Of a DNA stretch of 64,000 nucleotides, positions 35,896-45,060 are shown in pieces. A program made the position numbers and the translations under genes. Source of the DNA: Commensalibacter nepenthis. GTDB lineage: Bacteria; Pseudomonadota; Alphaproteobacteria; Acetobacterales; Acetobacteraceae. Positions within the stretch are counted from its first letter, which is position 1. Each line of letters starts with the position of its first letter. Below the pieces are notes generated by a model. The model had not been told where the DNA came from, made no database searches, and saw nothing but the letters and a program-made list of their open reading frames with translations. Where the stretch lies: assembly GCF_029953305.1 (NCBI RefSeq), contig NZ_JASBAN010000001.1, forward strand, positions 2,225,001-2,289,000. Direction: 5' to 3'.

Positions 35896-38541
35896 ATGAT
35901 TAAAATGGTTGAAGATAATCAAATAATGATCAAAACACTGCAAGCGCGTACAGGGGATGTTTTAAAAGCATCTGGTCAAGCTTTATCTTGGTTTAATGAT
36001 AATCCTATTGCGGTCAAAGGAGACGGTGAACGTCTTCAAACGACGTTGCGACGGTTTCGCAGGCAAGCACGCCAATTAAATCGTGCTGCTAATCAACCAC
36101 CAGCTATTGCTGTGTTTGGGGCTTCACAATCTGGAAAGTCTTATTTGGTATCCAGTCTGGCAACCAAACCAGGGGAAACTTTAGAAGCTTATTATCAAGG
36201 GGAAAAACTCAACTTCCTGCAAGACATGAACCCTCAAGGGGGGAATGAATCAACAGGATTAGTTTCTCGCTTTACCACGCGAACCCCACAGGTTATTCAA
36301 GAAAATATGCCTGTGCCTTTACGTTTATTATCCGCAGCAGATATCATTAAAATTCTGACCAATACGTCTCTAGAAGACTTTAAGGTCAAAGAGTTATCGA
36401 TGGAAGATAAACAGATTGATGCTTTATTTGAAGCAGCTGGAGCAAGCGCAAATACCGTTAATCCTATTATCGATTTGGATGATATTGAAGGGTTAATGGA
36501 ATATTTACAGGCTTTATATCCTGATTATCAACGTTTGGAAAAATTAGGGGATGGCTATTGGGATAAGTTGAAAATGCTGGTTCCATATTTACCCGCCAGT
36601 GAATCTGTCAGTTTGTTCTCTCCTTTATGGAATGGTTTGCCTCAGTTTACAAATCTAGCACGCTCATTATTTGTAACGTTGGAGCAATTAGGGCAACCAG
36701 ATTTTGTTTATTGTGCAACCGATGCGTTGCGCCCCAGAGAAAGAAGTATCCTAAATGTAGAAGCCTTATTTACATTAGGACAACCCGATCATGGCGACAG
36801 TGTTGCATTATTAACCCCAGATCAAAAAACAGTTACCATTAATCGTTCTATTGTTACCGCATTAACCGCAGAGATTACTATTCCAGTAGGTGAAGCTCCT
36901 TGGGCATTTTTAGAGGAAACGGATTTATTGGATTTTCCTGGAGCTAGGTCTCGTGAAATTATTTATGACCCACAGGATTTCCTACAGACACCAGAGGCGT
37001 TGGGACGGTTATTTTTAAGAGGAAAAGTTGCTTATTTATTCCAACGTTATGAAGCAGAGCGAGAAATTTCGGCAATGCTTTTATGTATTGGAGATTCGAT
37101 ACAAAGTGTGTCCACGTTGCCAGGGATGATTGATGGATGGATCAAAAGCAGTATTGGTGCCACATCCGCTGATAGAGCAAAACAACGAGATAATTTATTT
37201 ATCGTTCTGACAAAATTTGACCGAGAATTTGAACAAAAAGATGGTGATGCGCCTTCATCTGGCTTTCGTTGGACAGCAAGAATTAATGCCAGTCTATTAG
37301 ATTTTTTTAAAACAAGCAGTTGGGTCGAAGATTGGAAAAACCAACAACCTTTTAATAATGTATATTGGTTACGTAGTCCTGCAATTAAATTTCCTGCTGT
37401 TATGGATTATGAACAACAAAATGCTGTGCAAAAGGAAGCTGGAATTGCTTCTAGGTCTCAATCATTAGTTGATACAATGAGACAAGCTTATTTATCGAAT
37501 AATTCTATTCAACGTTACGTTGCCAATCCTCAAGAAGCTTGGGAAGCAGTATTAAAACCAAATGATGGGGGGATTACTTATTTGGCTCAAGCTTTAAGTC
37601 AGGTTTGTGATGGTCGGTTAAAATACGAGCAAATCTCAGCACAATTAGAGCAATTTTGTGCCAATTTATCAAGGTTTATCGCGCCTTATTACCATAGTGA
37701 TAATAAAGACGAAGCAATTAAAAAAGCATCTTTAGAAGCACAAAATATTGCACGTTCTTTGATGAAATGTGTGGCAGCACAAATGTTTGGTCCATTATTA
37801 TCATGTTTGCAAGTTACACGCGATCAAATGATTGAAGCGTGGCGCAGTCTGGAAACGCAATCCAGCAATCAAAGATTCTTGATGGGCAGAGCCAGCGATG
37901 TCGATAGCTTATTTCAAGATATGTTCCCTGATGCCACAGAAGAAAACAACTCTCAACAATCTGTTGGTGAGGAACAAGAGATCGCGAGAGATCGGCATGA
38001 ACAATATGCAGAGCTTGCGTTGTCAAAATGGAATAATGTGATGGAACATTTTGCTGGGCAAGAACATGTAGCAGAAACTTATTTTGTTCCATCAGAGCAA
38101 TTGATCGCTTTAACAACAGAGTTTGCATTATTGTCCCAAAGATTAAATTTGCGTGATCGCTTGGCTGAAAAATTAAGGAAAAATGCTGCCCTGACAGGCA
38201 GTGCGTCTTTGAGAGGGGAAACACAAGCATTATTGGCAGAAATAGAAATTGGTAATTTTGTCAATTGGTTAGGCTATTTTGATGTTCCTGTTGAACAACG
38301 TCCGATGACCCGAGGCTTAAAAGGTGAGTATGTTTTTACTCCAAAAGAAGAGCTTACGGAAATATTGGTATTACCAGAACAACCGACACCTTATAATGAA
38401 CGGTTTGTTCGGGATTGGATTTCTGCATTGGTGCAAATTTTTGAAGAAAATGCTGGGGCTTCTGAACTTAATGGTGTTGATCCAGCCGCAAATGCGTTAC
38501 TAGGTCGAATTATTTCTGAATTGGAGCATAAAGAAAAATGA
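35896..38541 (+). CDS. srfC: SrfC-family protein with dynamin-like GTPase motifs
   Basis: An 881-residue protein matching the SrfC group. GTPase motifs are present: P-loop FGASQSGKSYLVSSL near residue 74, G3-like DLLDFPGARSREI near 344, and G4 VLTKFDREF near 438. The wide spacing between P-loop and G3 indicates a large insert, and the helical C-terminal half recalls dynamin-type proteins. No membrane span is seen. I chose the ATG at 35896 (MIKMVEDNQ) after AAAGAAAG; a second ATG nine bases on is as good. The next gene starts inside its stop codon (ATGA overlap). SrfB-SrfC pairing is conserved knowledge; GTPase activity is inference. Confidence 0.83.
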   Translation: MIKMVEDNQIMIKTLQARTGDVLKASGQALSWFNDNPIAVKGDGERLQTTLRRFRRQARQLNRAANQPPAIAVFGASQSGKSYLVSSLATKPGETLEAYYQGEKLNFLQDMNPQGGNESTGLVSRFTTRTPQVIQENMPVPLRLLSAADIIKILTNTSLEDFKVKELSMEDKQIDALFEAAGASANTVNPIIDLDDIEGLMEYLQALYPDYQRLEKLGDGYWDKLKMLVPYLPASESVSLFSPLWNGLPQFTNLARSLFVTLEQLGQPDFVYCATDALRPRERSILNVEALFTLGQPDHGDSVALLTPDQKTVTINRSIVTALTAEITIPVGEAPWAFLEETDLLDFPGARSREIIYDPQDFLQTPEALGRLFLRGKVAYLFQRYEAEREISAMLLCIGDSIQSVSTLPGMIDGWIKSSIGATSADRAKQRDNLFIVLTKFDREFEQKDGDAPSSGFRWTARINASLLDFFKTSSWVEDWKNQQPFNNVYWLRSPAIKFPAVMDYEQQNAVQKEAGIASRSQSLVDTMRQAYLSNNSIQRYVANPQEAWEAVLKPNDGGITYLAQALSQVCDGRLKYEQISAQLEQFCANLSRFIAPYYHSDNKDEAIKKASLEAQNIARSLMKCVAAQMFGPLLSCLQVTRDQMIEAWRSLETQSSNQRFLMGRASDVDSLFQDMFPDATEENNSQQSVGEEQEIARDRHEQYAELALSKWNNVMEHFAGQEHVAETYFVPSEQLIALTTEFALLSQRLNLRDRLAEKLRKNAALTGSASLRGETQALLAEIEIGNFVNWLGYFDVPVEQRPMTRGLKGEYVFTPKEELTEILVLPEQPTPYNERFVRDWISALVQIFEENAGASELNGVDPAANALLGRIISELEHKEK

Positions 38542-39596
38542 GTTCTCAATTAAAAATTCTTGCAGCAGCACCAGGGGAAGCAGTTATTGTTGTTGTTGGA
38601 CAAGCAGCACAGTATGGCACTGTTTTAACTATCTCATTTCCTCAATTTTCATCTATTGCTTCACAAAAAGTCTTACAACAATTCGTTGAAGGCGATAATC
38701 TTTTATTAACGATCGATGCTGATAGTTTAGGGGATATTTTAGAACCAGATAGTCCTTATCAAATAAAAATTCCTGAATTAGATTGTTTGGCAACAGTAAT
38801 TTGGCCAGAAATTATCGGTAAAAGAGGGAATAGTAAAGGCGTTATTAATACTGCTTCGAATCCTTTGAAAACAACGCAGATTATTAAAGAACAAGAAAAA
38901 ATTGAAGAGCCAGACATTCTTCCACAGGAAGATCAACCTGAACCTTCAGAACCTATCGTTGAAGAAGAAGCGCCTTTAATTCATGAAGAGCCCAAGAAAT
39001 CAACCTCTAAGCAGATCATTGCAGCAATCATAACAATCATTGTGATTACTGGTGCTGGTGGAGGGATTTGGTATATGAAACATCAACAATCTCAGCCTGA
39101 AGTTAAGAAAGAACAAGTTGTTAAGAAAGAAGAACCTAAAAAAGAACAACCTAAGGTACCAGAAGTTGCTAAAACACAACCTCCAGCCCCACCACCTAAA
39201 CCAGAACCCTCATTGGCTGAAACATTACAAAAAATGCCTGTGCCTGATGTGATTAATAAAGCACCAAATACAGCAATGATTACCAAAGAAGGGGAACGTC
39301 GTCTGGCAGTAAAGCAATATGATGATGGGGTATTATTGTTGGAAAATGCTGCTTCTAAAGGTGATACTGTTGCGATGTTGAAACTAGGTTTACTTTACAG
39401 CCCTGTTGATTTCAAAGAAGGTGGTGCTATTCCAAGTCCAGATATGAGAGAAGCCGCAAGATATTTCCAAAAAGCTGTCGAAAATGGATCAAAAGAAGCA
39501 GCAGCCCCCAGAGCAGCCTTGAAAGAGTGGCTGATCAAAAAAGCAGAGAGTGGTGATGATATGGCGCGTTTAACCATCAAGGATTTTTGGAAATGA
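38538..39596 (+). CDS. Membrane-anchored protein with Sel1-like C-terminal repeats
   Basis: A 352-residue protein of four parts: an N-terminal domain of about 100 residues, an acidic Pro/Glu stretch, one hydrophobic segment near 156-175 (QIIAAIITIIVITGAGGG), and then a Lys/Pro-rich linker leading to a helical repeat region (about 245-345) with MLKLGLLYSP and AARYFQKAVENGS, the wording of Sel1 repeats. The linker's length and charge suit a periplasm-spanning arm. The layout parallels the SrfA-like proteins (cytoplasmic domain, one span, charged linker, periplasmic domain), so it may be the connector of this operon. It overlaps both neighbours by four bases. Confidence 0.65.
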   Translation: MSSQLKILAAAPGEAVIVVVGQAAQYGTVLTISFPQFSSIASQKVLQQFVEGDNLLLTIDADSLGDILEPDSPYQIKIPELDCLATVIWPEIIGKRGNSKGVINTASNPLKTTQIIKEQEKIEEPDILPQEDQPEPSEPIVEEEAPLIHEEPKKSTSKQIIAAIITIIVITGAGGGIWYMKHQQSQPEVKKEQVVKKEEPKKEQPKVPEVAKTQPPAPPPKPEPSLAETLQKMPVPDVINKAPNTAMITKEGERRLAVKQYDDGVLLLENAASKGDTVAMLKLGLLYSPVDFKEGGAIPSPDMREAARYFQKAVENGSKEAAAPRAALKEWLIKKAESGDDMARLTIKDFWK

Positions 39597-41584
39597 AATT
39601 AGGTCATTTTCGTTTATTATTACAAACTAGTGTTGCGGTGATGGGTGTCTTTGCAGGCAGTTTATATGCAGTTGCTGAACCATCTTCTTCTGCATCAATA
39701 TCGCCAACATTAAATAACAATGCTGCGCCAACAGTGCCTTTGTTAATGGAGGGAAAACATAGCCTTTATCAACGTGTGATTACGCGTCCAGGCGGTGTAA
39801 TTTGCCCTGAACCTTCATCTGAAAATTCTAAACCTTTGGAAGGATTCAAAGTCTTTTATGTGTATCAACGTCATAAAGATGCACAAGGAAAAGAAGATTG
39901 GATACAAGTCGGTCTTGATACTCAAGGACATATAGCGGGATGGATACCAGCCGATAGATCTGTGAATTGGGCGCATACATTGGTGGGGGCGTTTACTAAT
40001 CCAGCAGGCAGAGAGCGTTCTTTGTTCCTTAAAACAGAACAAGATGAAAAAGAATTAATTACAGATCCTAATATTGCACAAAAATCTAAGGAGTTAACTC
40101 AAGCTGCTTTGGCTGGTAATTCAGATAAAGTTGTGGCAATAGAGCCTGCAAATTACGTTGATATTACCAAGAATTTCTATTTATTACCTATCTTGAATGC
40201 TCAACAAATTGAACGCCCCAGTGGACCGCCTTTACGATTGCTTCATGTGATTTCTGCACCTTCACATTCGGGAAATCAAGTTAATGCATCGCCTGCGAAT
40301 TTAAGGAATTTTAAAGCCAGTCTTGTCTTCGTGATGGATACAACAATCAGTATGGAACCTTATATTGAAGAAACTCAAAAAGCAGTTAAGTCGATTGTGA
40401 GTCGTATTCAAAATACTGCAGTTAAAGATAATTTTCGTTTTGGATTGGTCGCTTATCGTGACAGTTTAAAAGACAATCCTGAGTTGGAATATGAAACCAA
40501 AGTTTATGCTAAACCTGATTTTAGCAAACCTATCGATGTGATTAATGATTCGATTTCTATCGTTCACGATGCCAAAGTCTCCTCTAAATCCTTTGATGAA
40601 GATGCGATTGCAGGAATTAAAACGGCTTTGGATGAAGTAGATTGGAATCAATCAGCCGGACGTTACCTTATTTTGGTAACAGATGCAGGAGCCAGAGGGG
40701 CAGATCATCCCAATAGCATTACAAAATTGGGGATCGAAGAAATTCGCCAGCTTGCTGAATCAAAAGGGGTTGCGGTCTTTGTTGTTCATTTATTAACGCC
40801 ATCGGGGCAAAAGAATAATGATCATCAAAAAGCTGAAAAGCAATATCGTGCTTTAAGTAAATATGGCACAGTAGGTTCTTTGTATTTCCCTGTCAAAGGG
40901 GGAACACCAGAGGCATTTGCTGAAGTAATTGAAAATTTATCAACTTCTTTGCTACAACAAGTTTCTAACACAACAGGGCGCCCTGTAGCTGGGTTAAATC
41001 CAGAAGGCAAGGATGCTAAACAGCAAGCAATGCAAAAGCAGTTGCAAGTTGTCAGTGAAGCTATGAAGTTAGCTTATGTGGGTAAAGAAGAAAAAACATC
41101 TGTTCCAGATGTTGTGTCCAGTTATACAACCGATAGAGATTTATCAAACCCAATGAAGAAATCTGTGGAGGTTCGTGTTTTATTAACGCGTAATCAACTT
41201 TCAGATTTAGCCCAAGCATTACAAATTATCCTCAAGACAGGATTGGCAGGGCGTACAGAACCACAAACCTTCTTTACGCAACTACGTTCTGCGTTTGCTG
41301 CTGCTGCCAGAGATCCTTCAAAAATTGCACAATCTCAGCAAATTGGAGGGATGCTTGGCGAGTATCTTCAAGATTTGCCTTATAAGTCTGATATTATGAA
41401 TATTTCTGAAAAAGATTGGTTGGCAATGGGTGCCATTGCACAAAGAACCATTTTAAATAATGTTGAAAGTCGTTTGCGTCTTTATCAAGAATATCAAGCG
41501 CATCCTGATTTATGGGTTAATCTGAGTGGAAATAATGACCCAGGGGAAGCAGTATTCCCTGTTCCGCTTGAGGCTTTGCCTTAA
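39593..41584 (+). CDS. Exported von Willebrand factor A-domain protein
   Basis: A 663-residue protein with a signal peptide (FRLLLQTSVAVMGVFAGSLY, cleavage after AVAEP or similar), an SH3-like region near 45-150 (VFYVYQRHKDAQGKEDWIQV and HIAGWIPADRS), and a VWA domain at about 235-440. Its metal-ion site is visible in VFVMDTTISMEPY (a DxTxS variant of DxSxS), the Thr/Asp positions following in LVAYRDS and LILVTDAGARG. A helical C-terminal part of 200 residues follows. The ATG overlapping the previous stop is chosen; a TTG six bases earlier is less likely. It is probably a periplasmic adhesion or assembly component. Confidence 0.8.
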   Translation: MKLGHFRLLLQTSVAVMGVFAGSLYAVAEPSSSASISPTLNNNAAPTVPLLMEGKHSLYQRVITRPGGVICPEPSSENSKPLEGFKVFYVYQRHKDAQGKEDWIQVGLDTQGHIAGWIPADRSVNWAHTLVGAFTNPAGRERSLFLKTEQDEKELITDPNIAQKSKELTQAALAGNSDKVVAIEPANYVDITKNFYLLPILNAQQIERPSGPPLRLLHVISAPSHSGNQVNASPANLRNFKASLVFVMDTTISMEPYIEETQKAVKSIVSRIQNTAVKDNFRFGLVAYRDSLKDNPELEYETKVYAKPDFSKPIDVINDSISIVHDAKVSSKSFDEDAIAGIKTALDEVDWNQSAGRYLILVTDAGARGADHPNSITKLGIEEIRQLAESKGVAVFVVHLLTPSGQKNNDHQKAEKQYRALSKYGTVGSLYFPVKGGTPEAFAEVIENLSTSLLQQVSNTTGRPVAGLNPEGKDAKQQAMQKQLQVVSEAMKLAYVGKEEKTSVPDVVSSYTTDRDLSNPMKKSVEVRVLLTRNQLSDLAQALQIILKTGLAGRTEPQTFFTQLRSAFAAAARDPSKIAQSQQIGGMLGEYLQDLPYKSDIMNISEKDWLAMGAIAQRTILNNVESRLRLYQEYQAHPDLWVNLSGNNDPGEAVFPVPLEALP

Positions 41585-41586
41585 AA

Positions 41587-42291
41587 ATGTCAGAACCACA
41601 GCCAAAGGAAATATTTGTTCTTGAAAAAATATCCCGTCAGTTCTCTGGTGGGATTACGATAGAGATTGTTACCGCTAACATTCATTTGGGAGACAAGATT
41701 TTAATTTCTGGCCCATCTGGCTGTGGGAAAAGCACGACGCTTGGAATGTTGTCTTTGGCATTAAAACCAGATCGCGGTAAAAAATTTATTTGTAATCAAA
41801 TTGATGTTCTAGAAAAGTGGAAACGGAATAAAAATGATGATTTAGCGATGTTAAGAGCCTCGTTATTTGGTTTTATTCCTCAAACTGCTGGCCTTATTCC
41901 TTTTTTAGCCATTCAAGAAAATATACAAATGCCCCAGCGGTTGATCGGTAAAAAAGATCAAGATTGGTTTTTCTATTTGGTGAACAGATTGGAAATACAA
42001 TCCATTTTATCTCATAAACCTCATGAAGTATCCGTAGGTCAAAGGCAAAGAGTGGCTGTTGCACGCGCATTGATCAATCATCCTTTGATCGTTTTGGCAG
42101 ACGAGCCAACCGCATCAGTACATCCATCTTTGGCGGAAGGAATATTGGAATTATTGATTGAAACCATTCAAGAAACAGGGGCTGCATTGATTATGACGTC
42201 TCATGACACAAAGAGAGTGTTGCAATATGGATTAACAGAATTTCCTTGTCAAATGGATCCTCAAAATCAAATTACTAGGCTGAGTTTATGA
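41587..42291 (+). CDS. ABC transporter ATP-binding protein, MacB/LolD type
   Basis: A 234-residue nucleotide-binding subunit. Walker A is ISGPSGCGKSTTLGML near residue 40, Walker B is LIVLADEPTASVHP near 168, and the switch His is in IMTSHD. The signature reads SVGQRQRVAVARAL, with Val in place of the usual Gly of SGGQ, a modest deviation. The size and D-loop match the LolD/MacB/FtsE type, which pairs with FtsX-like permeases. The permease gene overlaps the stop by four bases. This is a mechanotransmission-type partner rather than an importer, in line with the exported neighbours. Confidence 0.88.
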   Translation: MSEPQPKEIFVLEKISRQFSGGITIEIVTANIHLGDKILISGPSGCGKSTTLGMLSLALKPDRGKKFICNQIDVLEKWKRNKNDDLAMLRASLFGFIPQTAGLIPFLAIQENIQMPQRLIGKKDQDWFFYLVNRLEIQSILSHKPHEVSVGQRQRVAVARALINHPLIVLADEPTASVHPSLAEGILELLIETIQETGAALIMTSHDTKRVLQYGLTEFPCQMDPQNQITRLSL

Positions 42292-43511
42292 AGTATAAGT
42301 GTTTCCATGGGGCTTTGTCTGCCAAATTGGCTTGGAAAGATTTAAAAAGCGAACCAATTTTATCGTTGTGTTTAGTGCTTGGGATCGTGGCTGTGCTGGC
42401 ACCATTAATTGTGATTGCTGGATTGCGTAGTGGTGTATTAACCAGCGTGCGACAAACATTGTTGGAAGACCCTCATGCCAGAGAAATCGTCAATATCTCT
42501 AATCGCAGTTTTACAGATCAAACATTAAAAGAATTATCAAATCGAAAAGATGTTGAGTTTCTGGCACCCAGAACAAGAACCCTTGCGGCGAGTTTGTTTA
42601 TGGAAAAACAAAGTGATCTAGGAAGTGGTCGGCATATTATGTTAACGCCCACAATTAAGGGCGATCCATTATTAAAAGATATTCGCCCTTTTATTGAAAA
42701 TAATCAGGATATTATTTTATCCTCTTCTGCGGCAAATCATTTGCATGTTCAAAAAGGAGATGAGATTACAGCCTATCTGAACCGTGTTTTGAATGGGGAA
42801 AAACAACAAGTAAAATTTTCTTTAAAAATAGTTGGTATTGCTGCACCTTCTATTACAGATCAAGATAGTGCTTATGTCAGTTTGCCATTAGCAGTAGGGA
42901 TTGAAAATTATCAAGACGGTATTAAAAATTGGCCGTCACAATTACAAGCTTTACCTTTGCCTGCCCAACCCATTTATTCAGGTTTTCGTTTATATACACA
43001 TAACATCAACGAGTTGCCTGCTCTAGATACTTACCTGCGTCAATCAGGGATAGATATTTTGTCCAAAGCAGGCGAGGTTGAAGGATTATTATCTTTAGAC
43101 CAACGTTTGTCTTTATTATTTATCTGTGTCGCATCTCTTGGCGGGATTGGATTATGTATTTCTTTGGGGGCGGGCTTATGGGCAAATACAGAACGGAAAA
43201 GAAAATCATTGGCTTTATTACGATTTAATGGATTTAGTGCTTTTGATCTGATTTTATTCCCTTTGGTTCAGTCTGTTATTTTGGCTTTATCAGGAGCCAT
43301 TATTGCATTGGGGGCGGCTTATGGAGCTGGTCAATTAATTAATATGTTATTTAGCTCTGTTTTACCCCAAAATCATGCGTTATTTTTATTAAATGGCTGG
43401 ATTATTTGGGGTGCGCTGGGATTAACTGTCTTTGGTGGCGTTATTGTAAGTTTATTATCAGGAAATCGTGCGGCAAAAATACAACCTTGGGAAGGGGTCA
43501 CTGCATTATGA
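42288..43511 (+). CDS. FtsX/MacB-type ABC transporter permease
   Basis: A 407-residue permease with one N-terminal hydrophobic segment (LCLVLGIVAVLAPLIVIAGL), a periplasmic domain of about 230 residues, and three C-terminal segments (about 275-400). This is the four-span plan of FtsX/MacB/LolC-type proteins, and FNGFSAFDLILFPLVQSVIL matches the conserved cytoplasmic loop. No MacA-like or TolC-like partner lies nearby. With the ATPase upstream it may transmit ATP-driven motion to the periplasmic VWA and FGE-like proteins rather than move a small molecule; that is inference. Confidence 0.83.
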   Translation: MKYKCFHGALSAKLAWKDLKSEPILSLCLVLGIVAVLAPLIVIAGLRSGVLTSVRQTLLEDPHAREIVNISNRSFTDQTLKELSNRKDVEFLAPRTRTLAASLFMEKQSDLGSGRHIMLTPTIKGDPLLKDIRPFIENNQDIILSSSAANHLHVQKGDEITAYLNRVLNGEKQQVKFSLKIVGIAAPSITDQDSAYVSLPLAVGIENYQDGIKNWPSQLQALPLPAQPIYSGFRLYTHNINELPALDTYLRQSGIDILSKAGEVEGLLSLDQRLSLLFICVASLGGIGLCISLGAGLWANTERKRKSLALLRFNGFSAFDLILFPLVQSVILALSGAIIALGAAYGAGQLINMLFSSVLPQNHALFLLNGWIIWGALGLTVFGGVIVSLLSGNRAAKIQPWEGVTAL

Positions 43512-45058
43512 AATTAATTATTTACGGTTTGGCATTTATAGGGGGATTAACCTCTTTATCTTCATATGCAGCAGACCCTTCATGGGCAAAGAATTTGATT
43601 GATCCTCATCCTTTACCAGATGATTTTACATTGCCGATGCCGTGTGGTGGGGCAATGGTATTTCGAGCTGTTGAAGTACCCTCAGAAGGAGGGGTTTTGG
43701 ATGATATTCCTGTACAAATGGGACAAACAGGTACTGAACAAGGATATAGTAATTACATTCATCAATCCCCTTTATCAGCTCCATTCTCTTCTGCTAAAGC
43801 AGGAGTTAAAGTGTATTATATTGGAAAATATGATGTAACACGCAATCAATATGATGCTGTTATGAATAATGGCACTTGCCCCAAAGCCGAGCAAGCTGGG
43901 CAAAAAGCGATGAATAATGCCTCTTGGTTTGATGCGCAGGATTTCTCTAAAAAATGGTCTATATGGTTGCTACAAAATGCTAAAAATATTTTGCCAAAAC
44001 GTGATAGCAGTTATGGGTTTGTTCGTCTACCCACAGAGTCTGAATGGTATTATGCTGCTCAAGGTGGAAATAAAGTTAGTAATACTGAGTTTTTAGAACC
44101 CACTTGGCCTATGCCCGAAGGAATAGAGCAATATGTGATGGCGGGCTCAGAACTGGCGAATGGGCAAGTGCAAGCTGTTGGAGCTATGAAACCCAACCCA
44201 TTGGGATTGTACGATATGTTGGGTGAGGTCGGACAAATGATGCAGGATTATTATCATTTGAATAGAGTAGGGCGCTTGCATGGTCAAACAGGAGGAATTA
44301 TCGTTAAAGGAGGAAATTATACCTTTAACCCTTCAGACTTAAATACTGCTTTGCGTGAAGAAATCCCTTTATATGATGCAAATAGCAATGAACCAACCAA
44401 ACTAGCGACGATGGGGTTTAGGGTTGTGATTGCAGCCCCCAGCCTAGGAAGCCTACAAGAAACTAATCAAGCACAAAGCCAATTCAACGATTTATTACAA
44501 AAAGCAGAGAATATTTCTTCTGATACGCATCAATTAATTAGTAATTTAAAAAATCAAACAACAGATGCCGCCACCAAAGCAGGTTTAGATCGTATTTCAG
44601 CCCAACTTGATTCCGATGCCAGAGCTAGAAATGATGCACAAACTGCGACAATGCGGGCTCAGATTGAGGCTGCTTCTGCCTTGGCGATGAATATCTGGGA
44701 ACATCAACATACGATTCAAATGCTGGAACAATCTTTATCAACTTTAAAAATGCTTAATGATAAGCAAAAATCTGGGATTACAGCCAATATCGATAATCAT
44801 AAAAAGATCATGAAAAACTCTGTCGAGGGATATTTAGACCTTCTTCGACAAATTGCGGATGCATCCTCTGCGATTGATAAAACCAAACAATTCTCAATGG
44901 TTACTACTGCTTTTAAAACTAGGCAACTTGATAATTTGGCATTTTTTGCCGATCAAACACAAAATCTGCTCTCTACGCCAAAAAAACAATGGAGTGTCGA
45001 TTATGTAACCAAGCAAATCAGTGCCATTCCAGCGACACAAGCACGAGATAAAGAATAG
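43508..45058 (+). CDS. Exported formylglycine-generating-enzyme-fold (SUMF1) protein without catalytic cysteines
   Basis: A 516-residue protein with a signal peptide (KLIIYGLAFIGGLTSLSSYA, cleavage after YAA). Residues 35-320 have the FGE/sulfatase-modifying-factor plan: YYIGKYDVTRNQYDAVM, FVRLPTESEWYYAAQGG, PNPLGLYDMLGEVGQMMQD and GFRVVIA. In catalytic enzymes the strand before GFR carries two copper-binding cysteines; here it reads VKGGNYTFNPSDLNTAL with none, so it is likely a binding domain. The C-terminal 190 residues are helical (coiled-coil-like). The ATG overlaps the permease stop. A copy of the IS6-type element begins two bases after the stop, so anything once following has been removed. 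Confidence 0.8.
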   Translation: MKLIIYGLAFIGGLTSLSSYAADPSWAKNLIDPHPLPDDFTLPMPCGGAMVFRAVEVPSEGGVLDDIPVQMGQTGTEQGYSNYIHQSPLSAPFSSAKAGVKVYYIGKYDVTRNQYDAVMNNGTCPKAEQAGQKAMNNASWFDAQDFSKKWSIWLLQNAKNILPKRDSSYGFVRLPTESEWYYAAQGGNKVSNTEFLEPTWPMPEGIEQYVMAGSELANGQVQAVGAMKPNPLGLYDMLGEVGQMMQDYYHLNRVGRLHGQTGGIIVKGGNYTFNPSDLNTALREEIPLYDANSNEPTKLATMGFRVVIAAPSLGSLQETNQAQSQFNDLLQKAENISSDTHQLISNLKNQTTDAATKAGLDRISAQLDSDARARNDAQTATMRAQIEAASALAMNIWEHQHTIQMLEQSLSTLKMLNDKQKSGITANIDNHKKIMKNSVEGYLDLLRQIADASSAIDKTKQFSMVTTAFKTRQLDNLAFFADQTQNLLSTPKKQWSVDYVTKQISAIPATQARDKE

Positions 45059-45060
45059 AG

